From positions 1 through 31,578 of the forward strand of contig DEAP01000065.1 of the NCBI GenBank assembly GCA_002348225.1: 31,578 bases of DNA, in the 5' to 3' direction. Positions 16,811 to 24,935 of the stretch are shown in pieces; the first letter of the stretch is position 1; every line of letters begins with the position of its first letter. This stretch comes from Dehalococcoidia bacterium UBA2979 (GTDB taxonomy: Bacteria > Chloroflexota > Dehalococcoidia > UBA2979). A program made the translations under genes and the position numbers. The notes beneath the pieces are model-generated. The model worked only from the letters and a program-made list of their open reading frames with translations, was not told the DNA's origin and ran no database searches.

Positions 16811-17995
16811 CTATTCGAACTCCTGCAACACCGTTTCGATAATACCGAATGCATCATCCAGTTCTTCTTCGGTAACAGTAAGGGGCGGCATAAGTCGTAT
16901 CGCATTTGGTCGAACGGGATTTGACAGGAGGCCCTGGCTAATCCCCTTTCCAACTACGTCAGCCGCTATATCATCCCTGAGAATTATTGCCCGGAGGAGA
17001 CCTTTACCACGCTGGCCGATTACCAGGTCTGACCGATCTTCGAGTTCGGCAATTTTCTTATCCATGTATTCCGAACGGGCATTTGCTGTTTCGAGCACGC
17101 CCTGATTTAGGATTTGATCCACTACGAAAGCCGAGGCAGCACAAGCTAATACGTTTCCTCCGAATGTAGAACCATGATCCCCTGGTTGGAAAACTGCGGC
17201 CTTTTCGTTCGCGAGCACTGCACCGATTGGGACGCCGCCGCCAAGTCCCTTGGCAAGGGTCATAATATCTGGCTTAATCCCATAGTGTTCAAAGGCAAAC
17301 ATTTTTCCTGTACGTCCACATCCAGTCTGAACCTCATCAAGTATCAGTAATATATTTTCTCTGTCGCAGAGCTCCCGTACTTTCTGAAGATAACTATCAT
17401 CAGGGACGTTAACGCCGCCTTCACCCTGAATTGGTTCTAACAGTATTGCGGCTGTTTGAGCATCAACTTTTTCCTCTAAAGCCTCGAAATCGTTGTAGGC
17501 AACAAAATCAAACCCGGGAGTAGGGGGACCGAATGGCTCCCTATAAGCCGGCGTACCAGTCGCGGCCACTGTTGTCATTGTTCTGCCGTGAAAGCTATTT
17601 TCAGTGGAGAGTATCGTGTAGGCACCGTCTCTATTTTGTATACCCCACTTGCGGGCAAGTTTTATAGCTCCCTCGTTCGCCTCTGCACCGGAGTTGACGA
17701 AGAAAATTTTATCGAGGCCACTGGCATTCACGAGCATCTCAGCAAGATTGATCTGAGGCTCCGTATAGTAGAGGTTCGAGACGTGAATAAGTGATCTAGC
17801 CTGTTCCGCGATCACCTCCGCTAAACCAGGGTGGCCGTGACCAAGAGCATCCACCGCAATTCCCGCTACACAATCAACGTAAGTCTTACCCTCACTATCC
17901 TCCACGCGGGCACCCTGACCTTTAACAAGAGTCATCGGTGGGCGCCGGAACATATTCATATGCACTTTGGCTTCGCGCTCTGGTATGGATGTCAT
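16811..17995 (-). CDS. argD: Acetylornithine aminotransferase
   Basis: A 394-residue class-III PLP aminotransferase. Visible features are NSGAEANEGAIKLARKW (from residue 101, phosphate binding), SFHGRT, the cofactor Asp in ILLILDEVQTGCGRTG (D220) and the Schiff-base lysine in TLAKGLGGG (K249). Arginine-pathway use is supported by argB and argJ upstream on the same strand, although a UPF0182 gene lies between. Some homologues also act on succinyl-diaminopimelate or ornithine. It converges on recG with 5 bases between the stops. Confidence 0.92.
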   Translation of the reverse strand: MTSIPEREAKVHMNMFRRPPMTLVKGQGARVEDSEGKTYVDCVAGIAVDALGHGHPGLAEVIAEQARSLIHVSNLYYTEPQINLAEMLVNASGLDKIFFVNSGAEANEGAIKLARKWGIQNRDGAYTILSTENSFHGRTMTTVAATGTPAYREPFGPPTPGFDFVAYNDFEALEEKVDAQTAAILLEPIQGEGGVNVPDDSYLQKVRELCDRENILLILDEVQTGCGRTGKMFAFEHYGIKPDIMTLAKGLGGGVPIGAVLANEKAAVFQPGDHGSTFGGNVLACAASAFVVDQILNQGVLETANARSEYMDKKIAELEDRSDLVIGQRGKGLLRAIILRDDIAADVVGKGISQGLLSNPVRPNAIRLMPPLTVTEEELDDAFGIIETVLQEFE

Positions 17996-18037
17996 CAGTA
18001 TGGACCTTTCTGGGAATCGGCCCGTCGGCCTGAAGTG

Positions 18038-20857
18038 CTATTCTCCCACTTGCTCAAGTGCCTCTTGCAGGGCGTCTATCAGTTCTCGTAGTTTAGCTAT
18101 TTCTTTCTCGAGCTGCTCGGTAGAAGTTTTCGCATCATTCAGGAGGTCCCTGAGATTCAGACCAGGGGTAATAACTGGCTTATCTTGCTGATCTGTGCCA
18201 CCTATATCGCCATCCTGGTTCTGTAGGATCTTGCCATCCAAAGAGGATGGCCGCTGACCGAGGAGAACTTCAATGGCAAGTGGGAGAGTCTTTTCCATGA
18301 CGATCTGGTTCCCATTCGCTGCCACGACACGCTGCAGCTGTGGAAGTCTTGATGCCTCAGCTTGTAGATAAATAGGTTCAACGAAAAGGAAAGAAGAACC
18401 CACTGGAATCATTAACAAATTGCCACGGATCACTTCAGAACCGGCCTGATCCCAGAGTGTAAGCTGCTGTGCAATGACTGGATCTTGATCGATGAGACTC
18501 TCGATTTGTCCTGGTCCCAACACATTTGAATCGGTAGGGAAGCGGTATGACACTAATTCCCCGTAATGCTCGCCATCTGACCGTCCTGCCAACCAGGCAA
18601 TTGTGTTTCTTCGGTTAAGTGGAGTGAAGGGTGTCATAAGTACGAACTCGACCTGTTCCTCCACCACTGCATTATTTTCTTTGTCCGGTAGTGTCATTAA
18701 CACAAAGTATGGCTCAACTGGCTGTTCGGTCCGGTGGAATCGTTCAGTTGGAATATTCCAGAGATCTTCAGAGAGGAAAAATACGGTCGGATCGGTGATG
18801 TGGTATCTGAGATATAAATCTCTTTGCAGTTTGAATAAGTCAGGCGGATACCTCAGGTGTTCTCGAATTGAAGCCGGCATTTCATCCTGAGAAGTGAATA
18901 AATCTGGAAAGATTTTCGCCCAAGAATTTATTATTGGATCGACCTCATCAATGAGATAGAAGGTAATGTCCCCGGTCTGTGCATCGACGGTGGTTACGAC
19001 AGAATTACGGATATAGTTTATCGCTCCGTTGCCCCTCGGTTGAGAGTAGGGGATTGCATTTGTCGAGGTGTAGCCTGGAACAATCCAGACAAGTTCCTCA
19101 TCGATTGTTACAAGGTAAGGGTCACTGTCCATCATGACAAAAGGCGCCACAGCATCAATTCGTTCTTTGATGTTTCTCTTCATCAGTAGTCTGGACTCTG
19201 AGGTTATCTGACCTGAAATCAAGAGATTCCAATCGGACAACTCCCAAGCTAACGCTAGTCTTTTGGCAAGAGAATTCAGCTGTATTCCTCGATCTTCTTG
19301 ATAACGAGTGGTGACGTTTCCTTCACCTTCAGGGTAATCAAATTCGGGTTCATTCGAGTTACCAACTACCGGATGATTGGTGAGTTCCCCAAAATATATT
19401 CGAGCACCAGTTTCACTAAGTGGTAAGACGTCAGAGACGGGGGGGATGTCACTGGTCCACAATACAGGCAGTCCCTCGTCTACGACAAATTCATTGACTG
19501 GGGAAATTACGGCACCATAGCCGTGTGTATACTGAAGCCTTTCGCGTGTCCAGTTGCTGTCGGGAGCTCGTTGAATGTCTAGTTCTCGGGCACTAATCAT
19601 GACCTGCCGCACTTCATCTTCAATCTCATACCGATCGACATCCACATCCTTAAACAAATACAGCTGCCGGATACCCTGAATTTGATTAAAGGTATCTCTG
19701 ACCGGGATTGGATCGAGTAGTCGCACATTTTTTAATGTTTTAGGGTTCGCGGCAAACTCACTAGGAGTGACTGTTTCATTAGCTGGGTATTGTCTTTCGT
19801 CTATTCCATCTAGGCCGTAGGCATAACGCGTAGCAGCGATATTTCGGGCTATGTACGTCTCTTCTTTGGCCCTCTCGTTTGGGCTTACTTGTAGGCTTTG
19901 GACCGTGGAAGGATATATAGCTCCACCGATTACACTTGCCGCTATCCAAATTCCCACGGCGAAGATAGGGGCCTGAAAGCCAGATTTTGCAAGGAAAGCA
20001 TTTGCAATAGTGACTACCCCCGCAAATAATCCGAGCAAAATAATTATGTACATCGCAGGAAGTCTGGCATTTACATCTGAGTATGTTGCGCCATAAATGA
20101 TCCCGCCAGGCTTATTCACTAGATCAAATATGTCAAAGTATGTTCCGAGAGTGAACATTAACAACAAAAGTCCAGCTAGAACAGAAACATGAGCTCGCAT
20201 CGGACGAGATAGCGACATGCTGAATTGTCCTACTGAACTCCCAAATAGTGCCAATCCGTATATTGCGCCTGCTAAAACACCACTGATAATTATCAGCCAG
20301 GTGACCCATCCGTGGATTAGCCTAAAAAATGGCAGGTCAAAAGTATAAAACGAAAGATCTTTGCCGAATTGTGCGTCCTCCAAGTTAAACGCCACACCAT
20401 TTGACCAGAGCAGCACCTGCTCCCAGCCTGACGACAGAGCAACACCAAACAGAATCGCCAAGAAAATCGTTATGGCGCTTGCTATGACGGTTAGGATTGT
20501 GTTTAAAGACTGCGGGTTTATTCCCTCCTCAATTAACTGGCTCGACGCGTCCGGAGCGAAACGTTTCGCCAGCCAGACATTTAGCCCAAGTAGAGTTGCT
20601 GCTATAGCGAATCCTATTGCAAAGAGTACTAACTTTGTGACGATCAGAGTCGAGTAGACTCCCTGGAAGCCGACTGATTCAAACCACAGCACATTTGCAA
20701 ATATAGTTTTGCCGGTACTGAGTCCGATGAAAGATAATATTGCTAGCCCCGCGACTAGAAACCATTTAACCGATACTGACCCAGAACCTTCTCCTCTACC
20801 AAATCGAAACATATCTGGCGGTGGCCCCAAGTCGTCTCTGTCATTAAAAAAGCCCAT
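18038..20857 (-). CDS. UPF0182 family integral membrane protein
   Basis: A 939-residue protein of the UPF0182 family, whose function is unknown. About seven membrane segments fill the first third (for example WFLVAGLAILSFIGLSTG near 32, and IFAVGIWIAASVIGGAIYP near 300). A large, probably extracytoplasmic domain follows with family-typical stretches TRYAYGLDGI, YTHGYGAVISPVNEF, ARIYFGELTNHPVVG and RGNLLMIPVGSSFLFVEPIYLQ. The last 45 residues are charged and likely coiled coil (EQLEKEIAKLRELIDALQEAL). A TAAGGA ribosome site precedes the ATG. It stands between argB and argD on the same strand, with 89 bases before it and 42 after. No role in arginine synthesis is known. Confidence 0.92.
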   Translation of the reverse strand: MGFFNDRDDLGPPPDMFRFGRGEGSGSVSVKWFLVAGLAILSFIGLSTGKTIFANVLWFESVGFQGVYSTLIVTKLVLFAIGFAIAATLLGLNVWLAKRFAPDASSQLIEEGINPQSLNTILTVIASAITIFLAILFGVALSSGWEQVLLWSNGVAFNLEDAQFGKDLSFYTFDLPFFRLIHGWVTWLIIISGVLAGAIYGLALFGSSVGQFSMSLSRPMRAHVSVLAGLLLLMFTLGTYFDIFDLVNKPGGIIYGATYSDVNARLPAMYIIILLGLFAGVVTIANAFLAKSGFQAPIFAVGIWIAASVIGGAIYPSTVQSLQVSPNERAKEETYIARNIAATRYAYGLDGIDERQYPANETVTPSEFAANPKTLKNVRLLDPIPVRDTFNQIQGIRQLYLFKDVDVDRYEIEDEVRQVMISARELDIQRAPDSNWTRERLQYTHGYGAVISPVNEFVVDEGLPVLWTSDIPPVSDVLPLSETGARIYFGELTNHPVVGNSNEPEFDYPEGEGNVTTRYQEDRGIQLNSLAKRLALAWELSDWNLLISGQITSESRLLMKRNIKERIDAVAPFVMMDSDPYLVTIDEELVWIVPGYTSTNAIPYSQPRGNGAINYIRNSVVTTVDAQTGDITFYLIDEVDPIINSWAKIFPDLFTSQDEMPASIREHLRYPPDLFKLQRDLYLRYHITDPTVFFLSEDLWNIPTERFHRTEQPVEPYFVLMTLPDKENNAVVEEQVEFVLMTPFTPLNRRNTIAWLAGRSDGEHYGELVSYRFPTDSNVLGPGQIESLIDQDPVIAQQLTLWDQAGSEVIRGNLLMIPVGSSFLFVEPIYLQAEASRLPQLQRVVAANGNQIVMEKTLPLAIEVLLGQRPSSLDGKILQNQDGDIGGTDQQDKPVITPGLNLRDLLNDAKTSTEQLEKEIAKLRELIDALQEALEQVGE

Positions 20858-20884
20858 TGAATGAATTCCTTAACGCTAAATGTG

Positions 20885-20893
20885 TGTATACCA
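20885..20893 (-). promoter_or_regulatory. Candidate extended -10 promoter of the UPF0182 gene
   Basis: On the minus strand TGGTATACA fits the extended -10 pattern (TGnTATAAT). It is 28 bases from the start codon, leaving room for the TAAGGA ribosome site. No convincing -35 box is placed at the usual distance. If real, the UPF0182 gene and argD could be expressed separately from argJ and argB. Confidence 0.3.
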
Positions 20894-20946
20894 TTTTCTC
20901 ACGTGTTGGGGTGAAAACAAGTTAACACCTTTTCTTGAAATTTGAA

Positions 20947-21714
20947 TCAGCTAATCCTGGTACCGATGCTCCCTGAAAGCGCCTCTACTAGACTACCTTG
21001 AATAGTGCCATTAGCTATTCGAGTATCGATGCCATCTGCCGCCGCATCCAGACATGCCTCTATTTTGGGGATCATACCTCCGGTGAGTACTTTTGTTTCC
21101 TGCAGATCCCGAATCTGTGATTCTGTGATGTCAGTCAGCAAATTCCCACTTTCGTCAGAAACTCCATCGACGTCTGTCATGAAGACAAGCTCATCCGCAC
21201 CAATAGCCCGTGCCAAAGCCGCCGCCGCTGAATCAGCATTGATATTCCAATGCGCACCTATTGACACTCCTACTGGCGCGACGACAGGGAGATAATTATT
21301 TTCAATGAGGTTAATCACCAATTCAGGATTAACTTTGCTGACTGTACCGACAAAATGTAATTCTTCGCGCAGTTGTTTAGCTTGGAATAGATTGGTGTCC
21401 GCTCCAGTTATGCCAACTGCGCTGCCGCCGAGGTCATTAATTGCAGTCACGAGTCGGGTATTAACTATTCCACAGAGAACGGCTATTACGACGTCTATCG
21501 CCTCCTTCGGGGTAGAGCGGAGCCCCTCTATAAATTCGGTTTCTATTTCTAATCGAGAAAGCATCTCGGTAATCAGCGCTCCACCACCATGTACGATTAC
21601 GAATTTCCTTTGCGTATCAGATAGTTCAAGAATGTCCGTGAGGGTTGTGTCATTTGCGCCAAGGGTGGAACCTCCGATTTTCACTACGGTCAGGATTTCA
21701 GTAATTTTGGACAT
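20947..21714 (-). CDS. argB: Acetylglutamate kinase
   Basis: A 255-residue amino-acid kinase. It shows VVKIGGSTLG at the N-terminus, FVIVHGGGALITEML, EGLRSTPKEA, GSAVGITGADTN, VNPELVINLIENNYLPVVAPVG, WNINADSAAAALA, and a C-terminal VLTGGMIPKIEACLDA. It phosphorylates N-acetylglutamate in arginine synthesis. The KIGGS start resembles LysZ-type enzymes, but the GLR segment and the argJ neighbour favour ArgB. AAGGAGG lies four bases before the ATG. argJ ends 9 bases upstream, so the two genes are surely co-transcribed. Confidence 0.9.
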   Translation of the reverse strand: MSKITEILTVVKIGGSTLGANDTTLTDILELSDTQRKFVIVHGGGALITEMLSRLEIETEFIEGLRSTPKEAIDVVIAVLCGIVNTRLVTAINDLGGSAVGITGADTNLFQAKQLREELHFVGTVSKVNPELVINLIENNYLPVVAPVGVSIGAHWNINADSAAAALARAIGADELVFMTDVDGVSDESGNLLTDITESQIRDLQETKVLTGGMIPKIEACLDAAADGIDTRIANGTIQGSLVEALSGSIGTRIS

Positions 21715-21723
21715 TTTGCCTCC

Positions 21724-22953
21724 TTACGTTGTGTAATCAGCATTAATATGAACGTACTCGTCAGTTAAATTGCAGCCCCAAGCCGTTGCTTCGAAAATCC
21801 CATTGCCAACGGCTACATCAATAATCACCTCGTCGGTATCCATGGAACTTGACAATTTGTCAAGATCAATATCACATGGCGCTCCATTCTCAAAAACAGT
21901 CGTCCCAGAAATGTCGACTGAAATCGTATCAGTATCGATTGCAGATTCGGATCGTCCAATTGCCATTAATACTCTACCCCAATTGGGATCATTGCCCGTG
22001 ACCATGGTTTTAATAAGCGGTGATGAAACGATTGTTCGTGCAATGTTCCGTGCCGACTGTAACGAGGACGTACCTTTAACTCGAGCTTGTATGAGGCTCG
22101 TTGCCCCCTCACCATCAGCGGCTAGGTCTCGGACTAACTTCTCTGAGAGCAAGTAGAGAGCATTTTTAAACGATTCTGCAGCGGGATGCTCATCGTCTAT
22201 TGGGCTGCCGATTTTTTGGGATGCGAACATAAGTACAGTGTCGCTGGTGGACGTGTCCATATCGATATCAAGCATGTTGAATGTCTGATCTACCGTGACT
22301 TTTAGGGTGTCTTGCAACCAAGAAGGATCGACATTGGCGTCGGTTGTAATGAATCCAAACATCGTTGCCATATTTGGGTGAATCATCCCAGAACCTTTGG
22401 CACATCCTCCAATTATGTATTCTTGATCTGCTACTGAAAAACGAATCGCACACTCTTTTACCTTCGTGTCAGTAGTCATGATCGATCGGGCGAAGTTATG
22501 CCCTCCGGACGCGCTAGGTTGGAGGGATTGAATTCCTGTCGAGATAGTTTGCACTGGGAGACGACGTCCTATCACGCCGGTCGACGCATTGAGGATTTTC
22601 GAAGGGAGCGTGTTTAATAGCGTAGCGGCCTGTATGCACAGATCTTCGCCGTCAACCTTCCCCTGAGGGCCGGTCATAGTATTAGCGTTGCCAGAGTTAA
22701 CGATCAGCCCTTTGAAGTTAGTGCTTTTTGCTAGCAACTCGCGAGATCTCTGAACTGGCCATCCTGTTACTGAATTTTGAGTGAACACTCCGGCGACAGT
22801 ACACTCATCCTCGCTGAGTAATATGCCGAGATCGAATTTCGGCTCTTCCCCGTAAGTTTTAACGCCGGAAAAAATGGCGTCGGCCGAAAAACCTGAGGGA
22901 GAGGTTATATTCCCGCGTTCAATCCACGTGAGATCTGATGGAGAATTTTTCAT
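21724..22953 (-). CDS. argJ: Bifunctional glutamate N-acetyltransferase / ornithine acetyltransferase
   Basis: A 409-residue precursor. ArgJ enzymes cut themselves at an Ala-Thr bond to make alpha and beta chains. Here the site lies in CAKGSGMIHPNMATMFGF, with Thr about residue 197 as the new N-terminus and nucleophile. TTDTKVKECA and AADGEGATSLIQARVKG are also typical. It recycles acetyl groups from acetylornithine to glutamate. The C-terminal NADYTT is close to the family's usual NADYTT/S end. I chose the ATG at 22953 after AAAGAGG; a TTG seven codons upstream is less likely. argC is not in the window. Confidence 0.95.
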   Translation of the reverse strand: MKNSPSDLTWIERGNITSPSGFSADAIFSGVKTYGEEPKFDLGILLSEDECTVAGVFTQNSVTGWPVQRSRELLAKSTNFKGLIVNSGNANTMTGPQGKVDGEDLCIQAATLLNTLPSKILNASTGVIGRRLPVQTISTGIQSLQPSASGGHNFARSIMTTDTKVKECAIRFSVADQEYIIGGCAKGSGMIHPNMATMFGFITTDANVDPSWLQDTLKVTVDQTFNMLDIDMDTSTSDTVLMFASQKIGSPIDDEHPAAESFKNALYLLSEKLVRDLAADGEGATSLIQARVKGTSSLQSARNIARTIVSSPLIKTMVTGNDPNWGRVLMAIGRSESAIDTDTISVDISGTTVFENGAPCDIDLDKLSSSMDTDEVIIDVAVGNGIFEATAWGCNLTDEYVHINADYTT

Positions 22954-23005
22954 TCTTCGGCCCCTCTTTATCAAGCTACACTCCGCACGATTAGCAGAGA
23001 TTCCG

Positions 23006-23011
23006 TATTAT
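23006..23011 (+). promoter_or_regulatory. Possible -10 box giving a leaderless GNAT transcript
   Basis: TATTAT ends 7 bases before the ATG of the acetyltransferase, and no ribosome site lies between. If this is the -10 box, transcription would begin at or near the start codon. No good -35 box is seen 17 bases upstream, so the support is modest. Confidence 0.3.
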
Positions 23012-23018
23012 ACCCTCT

Positions 23019-23540
23019 ATGACCACAGAGATTAGGCTGGCAAGCAAAGAAGACATGCCAAATATTAATGCGATTTATAATCGCGAAATCCGTGAAGGAA
23101 CGGCCACCTGGCACCTGACGGAATGGGAAGAATCCGAACGTCTTGAATGGTTCGCTGAGCACACGGCTGAAAATGGTGAGCCGATTCTTGTCTGCTCGGA
23201 GCAGGGGGTTATAACGGGCTTTGCGTATCTCACCAAATATCGGGGAGCTCGCGGAGGGTACCGCTATACTCGTGAGAGTACTGTTTATGTGGACGAGAAA
23301 TTTCAAGGGCAAGGTATCGGGACTCGCCTTCTTGAGGCACTAATTCGAGCCGCAGGAGACTACGGTCTGCATGTTCTTGTAGCTTGGATAGATTCCGAGA
23401 ATGTAGCATCAATTAATCTGCATAAAAAAATAGGCTTTAGTACAGTAGGGATTGAGCCAGAGACAGGTCATAAGTTTGGTAGCTGGCGGTCAAATCAAGA
23501 AATGGCGTTCGTTATAGAGCAAGAAGGAGATGATGAGTAG
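23019..23540 (+). CDS. GNAT N-acetyltransferase, phosphinothricin acetyltransferase-like
   Basis: A 173-residue acetyltransferase. The N-terminal IRLASKEDMPNINAIYNREI, the central GFAYLTKYRGARGGYRYTRE, the acetyl-CoA loop VDEKFQGQGIGTRLLEALI (Q/RxxGxG/A motif) and the late NVASINLHKKIGFSTVG match the PAT/Bar-like and L-amino-acid acetyltransferase subgroup. The real substrate may be methionine sulfone-like compounds or other amines and is not fixed by sequence. The start at 23019 is kept because the first strand begins at once. The next gene overlaps its end by 11 bases, indicating coupling. Confidence 0.85.
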   Translation: MTTEIRLASKEDMPNINAIYNREIREGTATWHLTEWEESERLEWFAEHTAENGEPILVCSEQGVITGFAYLTKYRGARGGYRYTRESTVYVDEKFQGQGIGTRLLEALIRAAGDYGLHVLVAWIDSENVASINLHKKIGFSTVGIEPETGHKFGSWRSNQEMAFVIEQEGDDE

Positions 23541-24198
23541 TAAAGATTGTGAGATGGGCACACGATCAAATGAGGGTATTGACGGCTCTAAATCTGGATT
23601 AGCTAGCATTTCTATGCGGGAATTAATCCGTCTTGATAGGACGGTATTGTTCTCAATTCTTCCTATCCCTTTCATTTCGTATGCAGTGGATCGAGACGAG
23701 CGTCTCGGAATTATCGTGGCTGTTATTTCTGGCATTTATGTACTATTTCTTACTCGAAATAGAGTTCGACTACGTTGGTTATTGTTTCTATTTGGCACCC
23801 TGTTTTTTGGTGGCGCCATTCTAGGACTTATCACGGGTAGCGCGAAACTGTTTTTTGCCACAGATCCGGCTGAGGATTTCCTCACAGCAACAGCAATGTT
23901 TATTTCCATTTATATCAATCGTCCGCTTGCCGGGCTGCTCATGCATGAGATGTTCCCAGCTGTTCGGGGAAAGATTGAATCCGAAACCCGCTATCTTAAG
24001 CAAGTTACGGCTGTGGTTGGTTGTGTCAATCTCACAACTGGATTGTTTCGCACATTCCTTCTACTGAGTTCCGTCCCTGTGGAATACTTTGTTTTGATAT
24101 CCAGACCAATTGCTTTCACCGGTTCCGGACTGACAGTGCTGATTTCTCTGTGGCTATTGAAGCGACGCTCTGAGCAACTCCGCAGAAGTGGAAGTTAG
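23530..24198 (+). CDS. Multi-pass membrane protein of unknown function (VC0807/DUF3159-like pattern)
   Basis: A 222-residue protein with a polar N-terminus (about 40 residues) and some five to six hydrophobic segments, for example VLFSILPIPFISYAV, LGIIVAVISGIYVLFL, WLLFLFGTLFFGGAILGLI, and a C-terminal LTVLISLWLLKRR. The overall pattern recalls the VC0807-like or DUF3159 small membrane proteins, but I cannot name the family firmly. It starts inside the last codons of the acetyltransferase (ATGATGAGTAG overlap, AAGGAG just before), so it is probably translated together with it. It converges on nth with one base between stops. Confidence 0.65.
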   Translation: MMSSKDCEMGTRSNEGIDGSKSGLASISMRELIRLDRTVLFSILPIPFISYAVDRDERLGIIVAVISGIYVLFLTRNRVRLRWLLFLFGTLFFGGAILGLITGSAKLFFATDPAEDFLTATAMFISIYINRPLAGLLMHEMFPAVRGKIESETRYLKQVTAVVGCVNLTTGLFRTFLLLSSVPVEYFVLISRPIAFTGSGLTVLISLWLLKRRSEQLRRSGS

Positions 24199-24199
24199 T

Positions 24200-24862
24200 T
24201 CATAGTCCAACCCTAGGGCATTTGTCCCTAAGAGGGCATGTTTCGCATGCTGGATTTCGAGCGTGGCATGTCCGTCTTCCATGTTGGATAAGGTCCATAT
24301 GGTAGGCGTATATGTCTCTTGAAGAAACGCTCTCTTCGAGCTCAACATGCGCTTTTTCTGCCGTCATATTCGCCGGAATCAAGCCAAGTCGCTTAGATAC
24401 TCTCTCCACGTGAGTGTCTACAGGTAGTACAGGTCTACCAAGCGCGAAGAGTAAAACGCAGGCGGCAGTCTTCGGACCAACTCCTGGAAGTGACATGAGC
24501 CAGTCACGTGCCTCAGTGAGAGGCATAAATTCAAGAAATGATAAATCGAAACTATCATTTCGATCCGCTATCTCTGTAAGGATATAAGTTATGCGTTTGG
24601 ATTTTGTTGGAGCAAGCCCACCAGGTCTAATTGCTTCCTCTAGTTCGGCTAAGTCTGAGGACAATATCAACTCCCATGATGGGAATTTCTCGAGTAGTCT
24701 ATGCATCGCTTCTCCTGAGTTATGGTCGGAGGTATGCTGCGAGAGCACAGTAAGAATTAGCTCGAACATCGGATCTCTAGACACCTGCTGAGGTGGACGA
24801 GTATAAGCTTCATCTAGAATTTCAATTATTTCATTTGGTTTCCACGTTTTTTTTGGTTTCAC
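24200..24862 (-). CDS. nth: Endonuclease III (DNA glycosylase/AP lyase)
   Basis: A 220-residue base-excision repair enzyme acting on oxidised pyrimidines. The helix-hairpin-helix is LPGVGPKTAACV with catalytic Lys131, and the catalytic Asp149 is in LPVDTHVERV. The iron-sulfur loop has the canonical spacing C-x6-C-x2-C-x5-C (Cys199, 206, 209, 215), so the [4Fe-4S] cluster should be present. The start is GTG; the ribosome site is weak. It diverges from selD across a 73-base region. Confidence 0.92.
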   Translation of the reverse strand: MKPKKTWKPNEIIEILDEAYTRPPQQVSRDPMFELILTVLSQHTSDHNSGEAMHRLLEKFPSWELILSSDLAELEEAIRPGGLAPTKSKRITYILTEIADRNDSFDLSFLEFMPLTEARDWLMSLPGVGPKTAACVLLFALGRPVLPVDTHVERVSKRLGLIPANMTAEKAHVELEESVSSRDIYAYHMDLIQHGRRTCHARNPACETCPLRDKCPRVGL

Positions 24863-24935
24863 TTAAGGTTTCGCCTTTACACTAGACCCATGTGCTACAA
24901 ATCTTAGCGGATGAGTAATTATGGGAATCCTTTAG

